Below, in pieces: positions 47,930 to 57,800 of a DNA stretch of 64,000 nucleotides. Source of the DNA: Candidatus Hydrogenedentota bacterium (GTDB lineage Bacteria; Hydrogenedentota; Hydrogenedentia; Hydrogenedentales; CAITNO01); contig CAITNO010000032.1 in NCBI GenBank assembly GCA_903893795.1, forward strand, positions 33,025 to 97,024. Direction: 5' to 3'. The translations under genes were made by a program, and so were the position numbers. Every line of letters starts with the position of its first letter. The stretch's first letter is position 1. Under the pieces are notes generated by a model that did no database searches, was not told the DNA's origin, and saw only the letters and a list, made by a program, of their open reading frames with translations.

Positions 47930-49295
47930 AAAATCGGGCACTCACACTCACCTCACCCCTGCCGACACTGTCCTTGTGGGCCCAAACCTTTTCGAAGGCA
48001 GCCGCGTACTGTTCGACCAGCTCGGGCTGGGCCGAGGTGAAGTAGGGCAGCGATATGGTCTTGGCGTTGAGTTCGTCGCAGGCGGGGGTGGAGGCGGGCA
48101 GCACAGGCAGGTGCCGCCACCATTTGTCCTCCTTGTAGACGGGGTATTCGTGCTGCAGCTTGAGCGTGTATGCCGCCGCGTCCATGCCCTCGGCCTTGAG
48201 CGCCGCCACGACCTTGTCGCGGCTCATGCCCGACTGCTTCTCGTCCACGTACAGGAAGTTGCGCGAGTAGAAGACGCGGTGGATGCCGGGACCCTCATAC
48301 TGCGCCGTCAGGCCGGGCAGTTGGGTGATGCGGTCGTTGAGCGTCTTCATCTGGGCGATCCCGTCAGCGTTGCGCTTGTCGAGGTCGCGGAGCTGGATGC
48401 GCGCAAGGATGGCGGACACGGGGTGCATGCGCAGCTTGGAGCCGAGCGCCGTGCCCTGGTACTTGCGGTAGGCGCTGTCCTCGGGGAAGCCGCCCGGCAG
48501 GTCGTAGTTGCCGTAGGTGACGGCCCGCTCGTAGTCGCCGCGCTCCTTGTACACGGCAATGCCGCCCTCGATGGCCGGCAGCGGCTTGGTGGACTGCAGG
48601 CTGAATCCGGCCATGCGGCCCCAGTTGCCGATCCACGTGTCTTTCACTTTGGCGCCATGGGCGTGGCTGGCGTCCTCCAGCACGTCGATGCCGCGCTCCT
48701 TGGCGATGGCGCAGATTTCCTCCAGGTCGCAGGGCATGCCGTACCAGTGCACGGCGAGCACGGCGCGGGTCTTGGGTGTGATGGCCTTCTTGAACGCCTC
48801 CAGGTCAATGTTCATGGTGCGGGGGTTGGCGTCCACCAGCACGGGCACCAGCCCGAAGAGGCGCATGGGAACCAGCGGGAACCAGGTGCTGTAATCGCAG
48901 ACGATGATCTCGCTGCCCTCGGGATAGTCGCAGGCAAATAGCATGGAGGTCAGCGCGTTCGTGCCGTTGCAGTGGGCCTTGGCAAAGGGGCTGCCGAAGT
49001 GCGCCTTCCAGGCGTCCTCAAACTCGGCAATGGGACCGTAGCCGGGATTGCGCAGCAGCTTGGTCACCAGGTCGATTTCCTCGTCGCCGTAGAGGGGCCA
49101 CTTCGTGGCGTCTCCCGTCGGCGCCGTGATGGCCTTCGGTCCGCCATTGATGGCCAGCGCCTCCACCCTGTGCGGGGCGTCGGCCCCGTGCGCCTGCGTC
49201 ATGGCGCCCGATGCGACCAGTCCGGCGCCCAGCGCGCCGGCCGTCTTCAGGAAATCGCGCCGTGTTGCATTCTTGGGGGTTCGGTTCGCTTCCAT
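47883..49295 (-). CDS. Tat-exported DegT/DnrJ/EryC1/StrS family PLP aminotransferase-like protein
   Basis: 470 residues with AGGAGA 8 bases upstream. Twin-arginine signal TRRDFLKTAGALGAGLVASG at residues 11-30. The fold is that of sugar 3- or 4-aminotransferases: CNGTNALTSMLFA, EDASHAHGA (D208) and PLP Lys237 in FSLQSTKPLPAIEGG. Relatives in the cytoplasm aminate nucleotide-linked keto-sugars; export through Tat implies cofactor loading in the cytosol and a periplasmic job that is not known. The last ~15 residues come from a palindromic repeat and look like a recent C-terminal extension. Confidence 0.88.
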   Translation of the reverse strand: MEANRTPKNATRRDFLKTAGALGAGLVASGAMTQAHGADAPHRVEALAINGGPKAITAPTGDATKWPLYGDEEIDLVTKLLRNPGYGPIAEFEDAWKAHFGSPFAKAHCNGTNALTSMLFACDYPEGSEIIVCDYSTWFPLVPMRLFGLVPVLVDANPRTMNIDLEAFKKAITPKTRAVLAVHWYGMPCDLEEICAIAKERGIDVLEDASHAHGAKVKDTWIGNWGRMAGFSLQSTKPLPAIEGGIAVYKERGDYERAVTYGNYDLPGGFPEDSAYRKYQGTALGSKLRMHPVSAILARIQLRDLDKRNADGIAQMKTLNDRITQLPGLTAQYEGPGIHRVFYSRNFLYVDEKQSGMSRDKVVAALKAEGMDAAAYTLKLQHEYPVYKEDKWWRHLPVLPASTPACDELNAKTISLPYFTSAQPELVEQYAAAFEKVWAHKDSVGRGEVSVSARFWVLEVKRSETERTVF

Positions 49296-49581
49296 CGCAA
49301 GTTCTCCTGGCGGGGGCTGGTATCGCCCCCGGTTGATGTCTCGTCCAGTCGCGTGGCCGCTTATGCGCGCAGAATCATCTTAGAGCATCACCCCCTCCAC
49401 CGCCAAACGCCGAATTTCGGGTAAATTCTTGCTTGAGGCAACGGGTGTACGTGCGCCGTCCCAGGCCCCTCCGGGGACAGCCTCACACATCTCTCTCAGC
49501 GACAACCCGTGAGCGGCTTCGCTTGCGCCTCGCAACCCCGGTCACGATAATCTCTTTCGTAAACTGAAAGGAGCCCCCCCC

Positions 49582-52185
49582 ATGTCCGCTTTGCTCGCCG
49601 CGTGCCTGATTTCCTGCCACCTGTTTGCTGCGCCTGAAAACGCCGTGCTGGAAAACGATGTGTTCCGGGTGGTGGTCGACGGCACCACGGGCGCCATCAC
49701 CAGCCTGGTGGCGAAAACCGCCGGGGGGGAGATGATCGGCGAGCCGCGGCTTGCCGCCAACTTCCGCATCAACCTGCCACTGCCCGGTTACCAGTGCCAC
49801 TACATCGACGGCATGAAACAAAGCGCGGCGGCGGTAACGAAGGACGGCGACACCGTCACCGCCACCTTCAAGAACATGCAAAGCGAGCGCGGCACCTTCC
49901 TCCTCTCGCTCAGCTACACGATAAAACTCGACGGCGACACGCTGCGCTTTCACGCGGCGCTGACCAACCCCACCGATGTTCCCGTGGCGGAGTTTTGGTT
50001 TCCCCGGCTGGGTGGCTGGACCCAGTTTGGCGACGGACGCGATGCGCTGGCCGCCGTGCCGGGTTACACCGGCTGCGGACACAATGCGCCGCTCTTTCGC
50101 GGTTTTCCCGGCGGGCGAGGACTGGGCGCCGAGACGGCCGAGTTTGCCACGAGCTATCCCGGCATGGTCATGCCCTGGTGGGATCTCTACGACACGAACA
50201 CCGACAAGGGCCTCTACCTGGGCTATGAGGACGAGACCTTCCGCCTGAGCACCTGGCACAGCTATCTCTACCCCAACGCTTCGGGTGGTCCCATTGCCTG
50301 GATGACGCCGGAAGAGGCGCAGGGCGCGCCGGTCGGCCTCGTGTTCTCCCATGTGCGCTACCCCTACATCCGCAACGGCGAAACGCTCGACAGCGGCGAC
50401 TTCGTCATCCGTCTGCACCGGGGCGACTGGCACACCGGCTCGCTCGGCTATGGCGCGTGGTTCCGCAAGCATTTCCCCATCGACAAGTCCCAGAGCTGGC
50501 TGCGCAAACAAAGCTCCTGGTTCACGTCGATCCTCTATCAGCCCGAGGACAAGGTCATCGCCGACTACAAGACCTATGACCAGTGGACACAGGACGCCCA
50601 GGCACGCGGCATCGGCTGCTATGAACTCATCGGCTGGGACAAGGGCGGCATCGAGCGCGACTATCCGGACTACACGCCCGAGCCCAAGCTCGGCGGCGTC
50701 GGGGGCTTCAAGGCGCTCATGCAGTCCATCGATGCGCGCGGCGGCAAATGCCTCGTCTTCGGCAACTACAACGTGGTCGACTCCTGCACCGACTGGTACA
50801 GGGACGAACTCAAGCCCTACACCTACCAGGACAGCTTCGGCAACGCGCCCAACTGGATGGCCTGGGGCGAAAGCACGCTCTCCGCGCGGCAGGGCCTCAC
50901 TGTGCGGCGCCACCTGCTCATGTCGGTGATCCCGCCGGTCCAGAAGATACTGGAGGACAAGTTCACCCAGCTCGTGCGCGACGGCGCGCACGGACTGCAA
51001 CTCGACAAGGTCTGCGCCGGGTCGGCCCTCGACTTCAACCCGCTCAACACGCTCAAGCCCGACACGGCGCTCTGCCAGGGGCTGGTCGACGGCATGGCGC
51101 AGATCGTGAAGAAGTGCCGCGCCATCCGCCCCGACTTCTGCATGGCCTCCGAGGCGTCGCAGGACCGGCTCATCCCCTATGTGGACGTCTACTACCGCGC
51201 GGCGGCAGGATTCGACATCGCGCCGCTGCGCTACGTCTTTCCCGAATGGACCGCCTGCCAGCACGTGTCCGCGCCCTATGACTTCAACGGCGTCAACGGT
51301 GCCGTGCTGACCGGCGCGGTCATCTGTGTCGAGCCCGACAGCTACCAGAACAGCCTCGCCGCGCCGCAGTACCAGAAGCTGGGCGAGTACATCGCCGAGA
51401 TCAACCGGCTGCGCGCCGAACTGGCCGACACCATTTTCCTCGGCAACTACCTCGACAACACCGGCGCGGTCGTGCACGCCGCCGCACCCGACCCCGCCAA
51501 GCCGGGTGCATTCATCAACGGCCCGGCCGGGGCCGTGCAGTGGCGCGTCCATGAGAACAAGACTGACGGACGGCGCGCCCTGGTCGTCGCCAACCCCGGC
51601 GGCGCCGAAACCAGCTACTTCTGGGACTTCCACACCGGGCGCACCCGTGAGGCCGATCTGTATGAGCCCTTCCAGCCGATGCGCACCGTGAACAACGACA
51701 CGGCGCTGACGATCAAGGGCACGGGCCTGCATATCCTAGTCGAGAAACCGGCCGCCCCCGATCCGAAGGTGGCGCTCCTCGCCAAGCTGGGCGCGGGCCA
51801 GCGCGAGGTTGTGTTCGCCCGCGAAGGCTTCGACGCGCAGGTGGACCACGGCTTCTCCTGTGCCTGGGTGCACCGCTGGCTTCCGCCGGTCTACCACTGC
51901 CGCGCCGATGAGAACGCCATCCAGATCACCATTCACACGCCCAAGAATGCGGCGGGCACACTGCGCCTCTACTGCATCGACGTGGATGGCATGGGCGGTG
52001 GGCGCAAACAGGAGGTGTTCGTCAACGGCACATCGTCGGCCACCATGGAAAACTTCGCCAAAGGCCGCTGGGTGGAAATCCCCATCGCGTCAGCCGCCGA
52101 CCCCGAAGGACAAGTGGACCTCCGCATCGAAAACCGCGTCCCCGGCGCGAATGCGGTGGTGAGTTTGCTCGAGTGGAAAGAGTAG
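49582..52185 (+). CDS. exported DUF6259-type glycoside hydrolase-like protein
   Basis: 867 residues with AAGGAG 8 bases upstream. Signal peptide (MSALLAACLISCHLFA). N-terminal beta-sandwich (VLENDVFRVVVDGTTGAITS), a central TIM barrel with GIGCYELIGWDKGGIERDYP, DGAHGLQLDKVCAG and PDFCMASEASQDRLIPYVDV, then C-terminal beta domains. The arrangement is that of DUF6259 proteins, which resemble retaining glycosidases with Asp/Glu in the barrel strands; family by recollection, so moderately sure. The substrate is unknown. It is flanked by the Tat DegT-fold gene and followed at once by a GGTGCG hairpin. Confidence 0.75.
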   Translation: MSALLAACLISCHLFAAPENAVLENDVFRVVVDGTTGAITSLVAKTAGGEMIGEPRLAANFRINLPLPGYQCHYIDGMKQSAAAVTKDGDTVTATFKNMQSERGTFLLSLSYTIKLDGDTLRFHAALTNPTDVPVAEFWFPRLGGWTQFGDGRDALAAVPGYTGCGHNAPLFRGFPGGRGLGAETAEFATSYPGMVMPWWDLYDTNTDKGLYLGYEDETFRLSTWHSYLYPNASGGPIAWMTPEEAQGAPVGLVFSHVRYPYIRNGETLDSGDFVIRLHRGDWHTGSLGYGAWFRKHFPIDKSQSWLRKQSSWFTSILYQPEDKVIADYKTYDQWTQDAQARGIGCYELIGWDKGGIERDYPDYTPEPKLGGVGGFKALMQSIDARGGKCLVFGNYNVVDSCTDWYRDELKPYTYQDSFGNAPNWMAWGESTLSARQGLTVRRHLLMSVIPPVQKILEDKFTQLVRDGAHGLQLDKVCAGSALDFNPLNTLKPDTALCQGLVDGMAQIVKKCRAIRPDFCMASEASQDRLIPYVDVYYRAAAGFDIAPLRYVFPEWTACQHVSAPYDFNGVNGAVLTGAVICVEPDSYQNSLAAPQYQKLGEYIAEINRLRAELADTIFLGNYLDNTGAVVHAAAPDPAKPGAFINGPAGAVQWRVHENKTDGRRALVVANPGGAETSYFWDFHTGRTREADLYEPFQPMRTVNNDTALTIKGTGLHILVEKPAAPDPKVALLAKLGAGQREVVFAREGFDAQVDHGFSCAWVHRWLPPVYHCRADENAIQITIHTPKNAAGTLRLYCIDVDGMGGGRKQEVFVNGTSSATMENFAKGRWVEIPIASAADPEGQVDLRIENRVPGANAVVSLLEWKE

Positions 52186-52222
52186 GGTGCGTGAAGGGCC
52201 GCGAAGCGGCACGAAACGCACC
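52186..52222. repeat. GGTGCG...CGCACC hairpin at convergent gene ends
   Basis: Outer arms GGTGCGT/ACGCACC with inner GCCGC-gaa-GCGGC (52198-52210), starting at the stop codon of the DUF6259-type gene and ending 8 bases before the sensor kinase stop. Likely a bidirectional terminator built from a dispersed repeat. Confidence 0.6.
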
Positions 52223-52229
52223 GCCCCCA

Positions 52230-53615
52230 CTACCCCGCCCGTAGCTTGTCCAGCGGCAGCGAGATGAGCACCTGGCATCCCTGGCCGGTCATGCTGGTGA
52301 TCTCGATATTTCCCCCATGCTCCTCGATAATCCCGCGCGTGACGGACAACCCCAAGCCCGTGCCGCCGGGCTTGGTCGTGTAATAGGGGTCAAACACGCG
52401 GTCAAGCACCTCGCGCGGCAGACCGGGGCCGTCGTCGCGGATTTCGATCTCGCAGGCCCGGTCGGTCAGTCGGGAAAACACGCGCACCCGCCCGCCTGCC
52501 GGACAGGCCTCCAGCGCGTTCAGCAGCACGTTGAGCACGGCCCGGTTGATTTGTTTCGGGTCCAGCAGGAGCGGCGCGCTGCCCGCGCGGTACTCGCTGA
52601 TCAGCCGGATGCCCCGCTGTTCCGCCTCGCGCTGGAACAGCCGCACGCAGTCCTGCAGCAGCGTGTCCAGATTGGTTGGCTCGGGATGGATCTCATTCTC
52701 CCGCGCCAGCGACAGAAAGCCCGACACGATTTCCTCCAGCCGCGCCACCTCCGTGCGGATGGTCTGCAGCGGCTTGACCGCGGGCGCGTCGGCTCCGCCG
52801 TCGATCAAATCGATGGCATGGCTCGACAGCAACTTGATCGCGTTGAGCGGGTTGCGCACGTCGTGCGCCACGCCGGCAGCCAGCGTGCCCAGCGCCGAAA
52901 GCCGCTGCGCCTGGCGCAGCCGCGCCTCCACCGCCTCCTTCTCGCGCAACGCGTCCACCATGCGGTTGAACGTCGTCTCCAGCGCCAGAATCTCGCCCGA
53001 AGCGCCCCGGGTGCCCACATTTTCCAGGTGGCCACCCGATATGGCCGCACAGCTTTCCGACAGCCGCTGCAACGGGTGCAGCGCCTTCCAGATCACCCAG
53101 ACCATCATGCCCAGTGCCACGAGAAAGACTGCCAGCACGGCCAGCATGTATTTGTTCTTGAAGGCGCGCAAGATTTCCGTCTGCGGCACAATCGTCACCG
53201 TGGCGGTCATCAGCACGGGCCGCCCGTCGTTCTTCAGCGGCACCCGCTCCACCCGCACGAAACGCCCGTCGGGCAGGCGCTCCATCGTGAACGAGGCGCC
53301 CAGCTTGCTGTTCGGCTCATCCTCTATCTTGATGTCCACCCCCTTGTTCAGGTCCATCAGGTCGCTCTCCAGCGTCCTGTAATCCCCCTTGAATCCCTCC
53401 TCAAAGCGCAATTCCAGCGAGCGGGCAATCTCCTCCGTCTGCGCCTCCATCTCGGCCGACGCCTCCTGGAAGAAATGCCGCGTCACCGCCAGGAGCGCGC
53501 CGAAGAGGCAGGCCAGCAGCACGGCGCACAGCACCACCACGCGGAAAAAGAGCGTGCGGTACCACGGCACCGTGAAAGGCGGAAGGCTGGCGGGAATTTC
53601 GGTGGCGACTGCCAT
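52230..53615 (-). CDS. sensor histidine kinase
   Basis: 461 residues, GAGG 8 bases upstream. TM at ~22-46, an ~100-residue periplasmic sensor, TM ~157-177, HAMP, HisKA with H251 (AAGVAHDVRNPLNA), then HATPase with N box (NVLLNALEACPAGG), G1 (IRDDGPGLP) and G2 (TTKPGGTGLGLSV). No response regulator is adjacent; the gene upstream is a uracil-DNA glycosylase 10 bases away. The ligand is unknown. Confidence 0.92.
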   Translation of the reverse strand: MAVATEIPASLPPFTVPWYRTLFFRVVVLCAVLLACLFGALLAVTRHFFQEASAEMEAQTEEIARSLELRFEEGFKGDYRTLESDLMDLNKGVDIKIEDEPNSKLGASFTMERLPDGRFVRVERVPLKNDGRPVLMTATVTIVPQTEILRAFKNKYMLAVLAVFLVALGMMVWVIWKALHPLQRLSESCAAISGGHLENVGTRGASGEILALETTFNRMVDALREKEAVEARLRQAQRLSALGTLAAGVAHDVRNPLNAIKLLSSHAIDLIDGGADAPAVKPLQTIRTEVARLEEIVSGFLSLARENEIHPEPTNLDTLLQDCVRLFQREAEQRGIRLISEYRAGSAPLLLDPKQINRAVLNVLLNALEACPAGGRVRVFSRLTDRACEIEIRDDGPGLPREVLDRVFDPYYTTKPGGTGLGLSVTRGIIEEHGGNIEITSMTGQGCQVLISLPLDKLRAG

Positions 53616-53625
53616 GGGGGATGCC

Positions 53626-54471
53626 TCAGAAGGGCCTTGGGATCTGGCCGTTGAGCAGCTTCATCACTTCCTGGATGTCCTCCCAGGTCTTTACCTTTTC
53701 ACCGGGGCTGCGCAGCAGGTAGGCCGGGTGATAGGTGACGCGCAGGGGGATGTCGTGGTAGTTGTGCCACTTGCCGCGCATGCTGCCCACCAGCGCGCCC
53801 GTCTTGAGCAGCGTCTGCGCGGCCGTGCCGCCCAGCGCGCAGATAACCGTGGGCTTGATTTGCGCCAGCTGCCGGATTAGGTAGGGCTCGCAGCAGGCCA
53901 CCTCATCGGGGTTGGGCGTGCGGTTTTCCGGCGGACGGCATTTCAGCACATTGCAGATAAACACGTCGGACCGGTTCAGCTTCATGCCCTTTTCGATAAT
54001 GTCGGTCAGCAACTGGCCTGCCCGGCCCACGAAGGGCCGTCCCAGCCGGTCCTCGTCGGCGCCCGGCGCCTCGCCCACAAACACCAGCCGCGCCTGCGGC
54101 GCGCCCTCACCCGGCACCGTGTTGGTGCGCAGCCCGCCGAGCGCGCATTTGTGGCAGCCGCCCACCTCCTCGGCAATGCGCTCCAGACTGTCCGACGGGT
54201 CGCCCGGCGCCAATTCCGCCGGGGCGGGAATGACTGGCGCGGCGAACATCTTCTCGCGATAGGTCTGGGCAGGCTCCTCCGTCGCCGCGGACGGCGCGGC
54301 GGGAACGGGGGCGGGCGGCGCGTCAAACAATTCCTTGGCCGCGCCGAGTTCATTCAGCCGCGCGGCCACCTCCTTCGACAGCGTCACCTTGGGCGGTTTG
54401 CCCTTGGCTTCGCGGCGGACCACCTCGCACACCTCGTTGACAACTTCACGATACAAGTCACGTTCGCTCAT
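53626..54471 (-). CDS. family 4 uracil-DNA glycosylase, Fe-S type
   Basis: 281 residues from the ATG at 54471 (GGAG 8 bases upstream). An ~95-residue Pro/Ala-rich N-terminal extension precedes the UDG domain. [4Fe-4S] ligands begin at CHKC (106-109); further Cys occur in NVLKCRPPENR and VACCEP. Motif A is GEAPGADEDRLGRPFVGRAG and motif B is TYHPAYLLR. It excises uracil from DNA as the first step of base-excision repair. The N-terminal extension is longer than in typical family 4 enzymes and resembles those fused or attached to polymerase-interacting tails. Confidence 0.92.
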   Translation of the reverse strand: MSERDLYREVVNEVCEVVRREAKGKPPKVTLSKEVAARLNELGAAKELFDAPPAPVPAAPSAATEEPAQTYREKMFAAPVIPAPAELAPGDPSDSLERIAEEVGGCHKCALGGLRTNTVPGEGAPQARLVFVGEAPGADEDRLGRPFVGRAGQLLTDIIEKGMKLNRSDVFICNVLKCRPPENRTPNPDEVACCEPYLIRQLAQIKPTVICALGGTAAQTLLKTGALVGSMRGKWHNYHDIPLRVTYHPAYLLRSPGEKVKTWEDIQEVMKLLNGQIPRPF

Positions 54472-54583
54472 GGGATACACTCCAAACCAAGATGATAGCA
54501 TGGGGCGGGGTGCCCGTGCCCGAGGACGGCACCGTTTCCATGCACCAGATATTGCAGTGCGTTTTCAGAAGCGCCTCGTCTTA

Positions 54584-54725
54584 GGTCCCGCAGGGACCAA
54601 TGTGAATAGCCGGAGGTGACCGAAGGGAACCTCCGGTTTGGACCAGAACACAGGCCAACCCCGCAGCGGGTTGAATGTGAAAGGGGCTGGGGCGCATACG
54701 CGGGGCTTCACATTCAACCCATTTC
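54584..54725. repeat. cluster of palindromes, copy 2 of a dispersed element
   Basis: The gene-free stretch 54472-54874 holds GGTCCC-gca-GGGACC (54584-54598), spacer AATGTGAATAG, CCGGAGGT/ACCTCCGG with an 11-base loop (54610-54636), CAACCC/GGGTTG (54656-54673), and a 14-bp inverted pair GGGTTGAATGTGAA (54668-54681) / TTCACATTCAACCC (54707-54720). The first ~54 bases match the reverse strand of 23256-23310 with only a few differences. No promoter for the sigma-factor gene could be fixed in the remainder. Confidence 0.7.
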
Positions 54726-54874
54726 AGGGTTGAAGATGTGGAGGTCGGGCCCGCGTCTGCCGGGAAACGAGGCTGTCTGTCCAAGCAACATTCCGGTTAC
54801 CAACATGCCGTGCCATCCGTATTTAGGGCAGACTTTCGAAGTGCACTTGGATAGAATATGGGAGAGATGACGCC

Positions 54875-57800
54875 ATGACAAACGAACATGCGATGCTCGC
54901 GCAGTGGATAAACGGCCGCAACGAGGAGGCCTTTCACGGAATCGTCCGCCGCTATTCCGGACTGGTCTATGCCACGTCGCTGCGCGTGCTGCGCAACGAT
55001 GCCGATGCGCAGGAGGCGGCGCTGGACGCCTTTCTGGCGCTCTCGCAACTGCGGCGCGTGCCCGATTCACCGCTCGGCGCATGGCTGCACCGCACCGCCG
55101 TGCACCGCGCCATCGACCGCCACCGCAAAACTCAGACCCGCACCCAGTACGAGGCGGCGGTCGCCCGGGAAGCCACGACGGAGACGGCCGCTTTCGGCTG
55201 GGATGACATCTCCGGCATGGTGGATGAGGCCGTTGCGGCCCTGCCGGAAGACCTCCGCCAGGCGGTGCTCGGCCACTTCTTCGAGGGAAAGACCCATGCC
55301 GAACTGGCCGAGGCCGCGGGAATCTCCCGCCCGGCCATCACCAAACGCGTGCATCAAGGCGTGGAGGGAATCCGCAGTTCTTTGATCAGGAAAGGTGTAA
55401 CCGTGGGCAGTGTTGCCGCGCTCACGCTGCTGCTGTCGGAGCATGCCCTGGCCGCGCCCGCCGTTCCGGCCGCGCTGGCCGCGTCATTGGGCAAGATTGC
55501 CGTGTCCGGGCTCACCGCAACCGGCGCAGCGGCGGGGGCATCGCTGGGACTGGCGGCAAAAGCCCTGATTGCGGCTGTTGTGCTGAGCATCGTGGCCGGG
55601 GTTAGTTACACGTTTCTGCCCGACATCGTAAAACGGAACATGGCCCTCCTCCGGATAGCACCCAAGGTGGTGGTGCGCAAGGAATGGCGCAAGATGTTTC
55701 CTCCGGCCCCGACCACGGGCAGGGCCGTGGCGGCGTCCGTCGTTCCGGCCGTAGCCAAATCCGCGGGAGAAGCTGTCTCCGGCGAAGCGGGAGTTGCCGT
55801 CACCGGGACCCTGGAGGGTGCCATGGGTTGCGTGCCCGGCGAAGCGGACATTGTCATGGAAAAGGTCAACTGGGGCCCCACGGAGATGCCCCCGGCGCAG
55901 ACGGAGAAGCGCCTTGGCAAGGCCGACAGCAACGGGCAATTTGCCGTCGAAAACGTAACCCCCGGCCAGTGGTCGGCGGCTGTTCTCGGCGCCTGGAGCA
56001 CGGGCGGCGGCTCACTGACCATCAAACCGGGCGCGGCGCCTCCGCCGCCGCAATCGCTCAAGGTGTATCCTGGCGAACCCTGTTCCGGGGTCGTGGTGGA
56101 TGAGGAGGGAAAGCCCGTATCCGGGGCCGTGTTGTATCCCGTGGGACACGAACTGGCGCCGAACGATGAGTTCGGCCACATGGAAATCGCCGCGTTTCAC
56201 ACACTGACCGACGAGCAGGGACGTTTCAGTTTCCCCGACATGATCCCCGGCGGCATGAAGTATTTCATTGTTGCCCCGGGCCATGCGCCCCAGTATTCCG
56301 ACTTTGTGAAAACCAGCGACGGCGGGACAACCATTCGGCTGCGCCCCTTGGGCCGGGTGAGGGGACGGGTGGTAACCGAGGGAACCGTGGCCGGCATGGA
56401 GGGCATTAGCCTGCGGCTCAGCGCGGGCAAATACGACTACGACAAGACGGTGAACGAAAGGACGATTCGTGTTCGCCGCGGCCGCATCGAAAAGACGGTC
56501 ACCACCGGCCGGGACGGCACCTTCCTTGCCGAAGGTTTGCCCGAAGCCAAATATCGGGTAGAGATGCCCGAAGGGGCCGCATGGGTGATTTCAGCCTCTG
56601 CAGACACCGAAGTGCATTCCGGCAAGGAGAGCGACCTGACCGTTCGCCTGGAGAAGGGCTGCTCGCTGTTAGGCCGCGTAATTGATGCGCAGACCGGGGA
56701 GTCATTGGGCGCGGGCGTGAGACTCTGGATTTCCGATGCCAGCCAAAACATGCCCGCAGTGACCGATGCCGAGGGCAACTACCGCTTTGACAACCTCTCC
56801 AGGGGCGCCCGGACCGTGAATATGGATGGGCCCTTGGTGGCCAATGGAAAGGGACGCTTGATATACGCAAGACCCGGCGAGCGCCAGCGGGCATGGGAAG
56901 TGGAAGTGAAATCCGGGGAAACGGAACGGGACTTCTTGATTGATCGTGGACGTCTTCACGGCATGGTCACGGACGCCTCCAACATGCCCGTTGCAGGCGC
57001 GGAAGTTTCCGGGAGCGACGACGGGTCCGGCATGAATGTTTTGACAAGAACCGGAAGTGATGGACGTTTTGACATGCGCTGCGCCTGCTCCGTATACCCG
57101 CCGCTGCACCTCGAGGCGGAGAAGGACGGTTGGCGCGGCCTGCAAACCGCCGCAATGGTCCCCGGAGGCGAAACAGAAGTCAACGTGAAACTTGCCTACC
57201 CAAGCCGCGGGGAGATATCGGGCGTAACCGTGCGTTCCGACGGTTCCTCCGCGGCCGGGATGACTCTGTCGTGCTCAGCGATCGTGACGCCGGACGGAAA
57301 GGCTGACAACCGAATCTACACCGTTGGCAAGACAACAGTCGCTGCCGATGGCACGTTCACACTGACCGGGCTGGTGCCGGGAACCTATGATTTCCATATG
57401 CGCAGACAACGTGACTACAGCGCGTTGCAGGCCAAGGAGAAGATAACGCTCAAACCGGATGGGAAGCTTGCCGATGTCCGGCTGGAATTTGCCGAGATTG
57501 AGGAACACGTCTTGGCGGGCACCGTGCTCGACGAAACAGGAAGTCCCATCGCCCAATGCCGGGTCAGTTCCAACTCGGGCAATACGGCAACGGCGACGGG
57601 GGCGGACGGTCGGTTCAGGTTTACCGTAAAGACGGCTGAAACAAGCCCGGATACGTATTTCAACGCGGACGGATATGCCGATTATCGGGAAAGTCTTACC
57701 GTTGAAAAGACGGACAATGTCATCACGTTGAAAAAACTGCGGCGCCTGTTTGGAACCGTGACGGACGAAAACGGCGCGCCCGTGACGGCGTTCACGGTAG

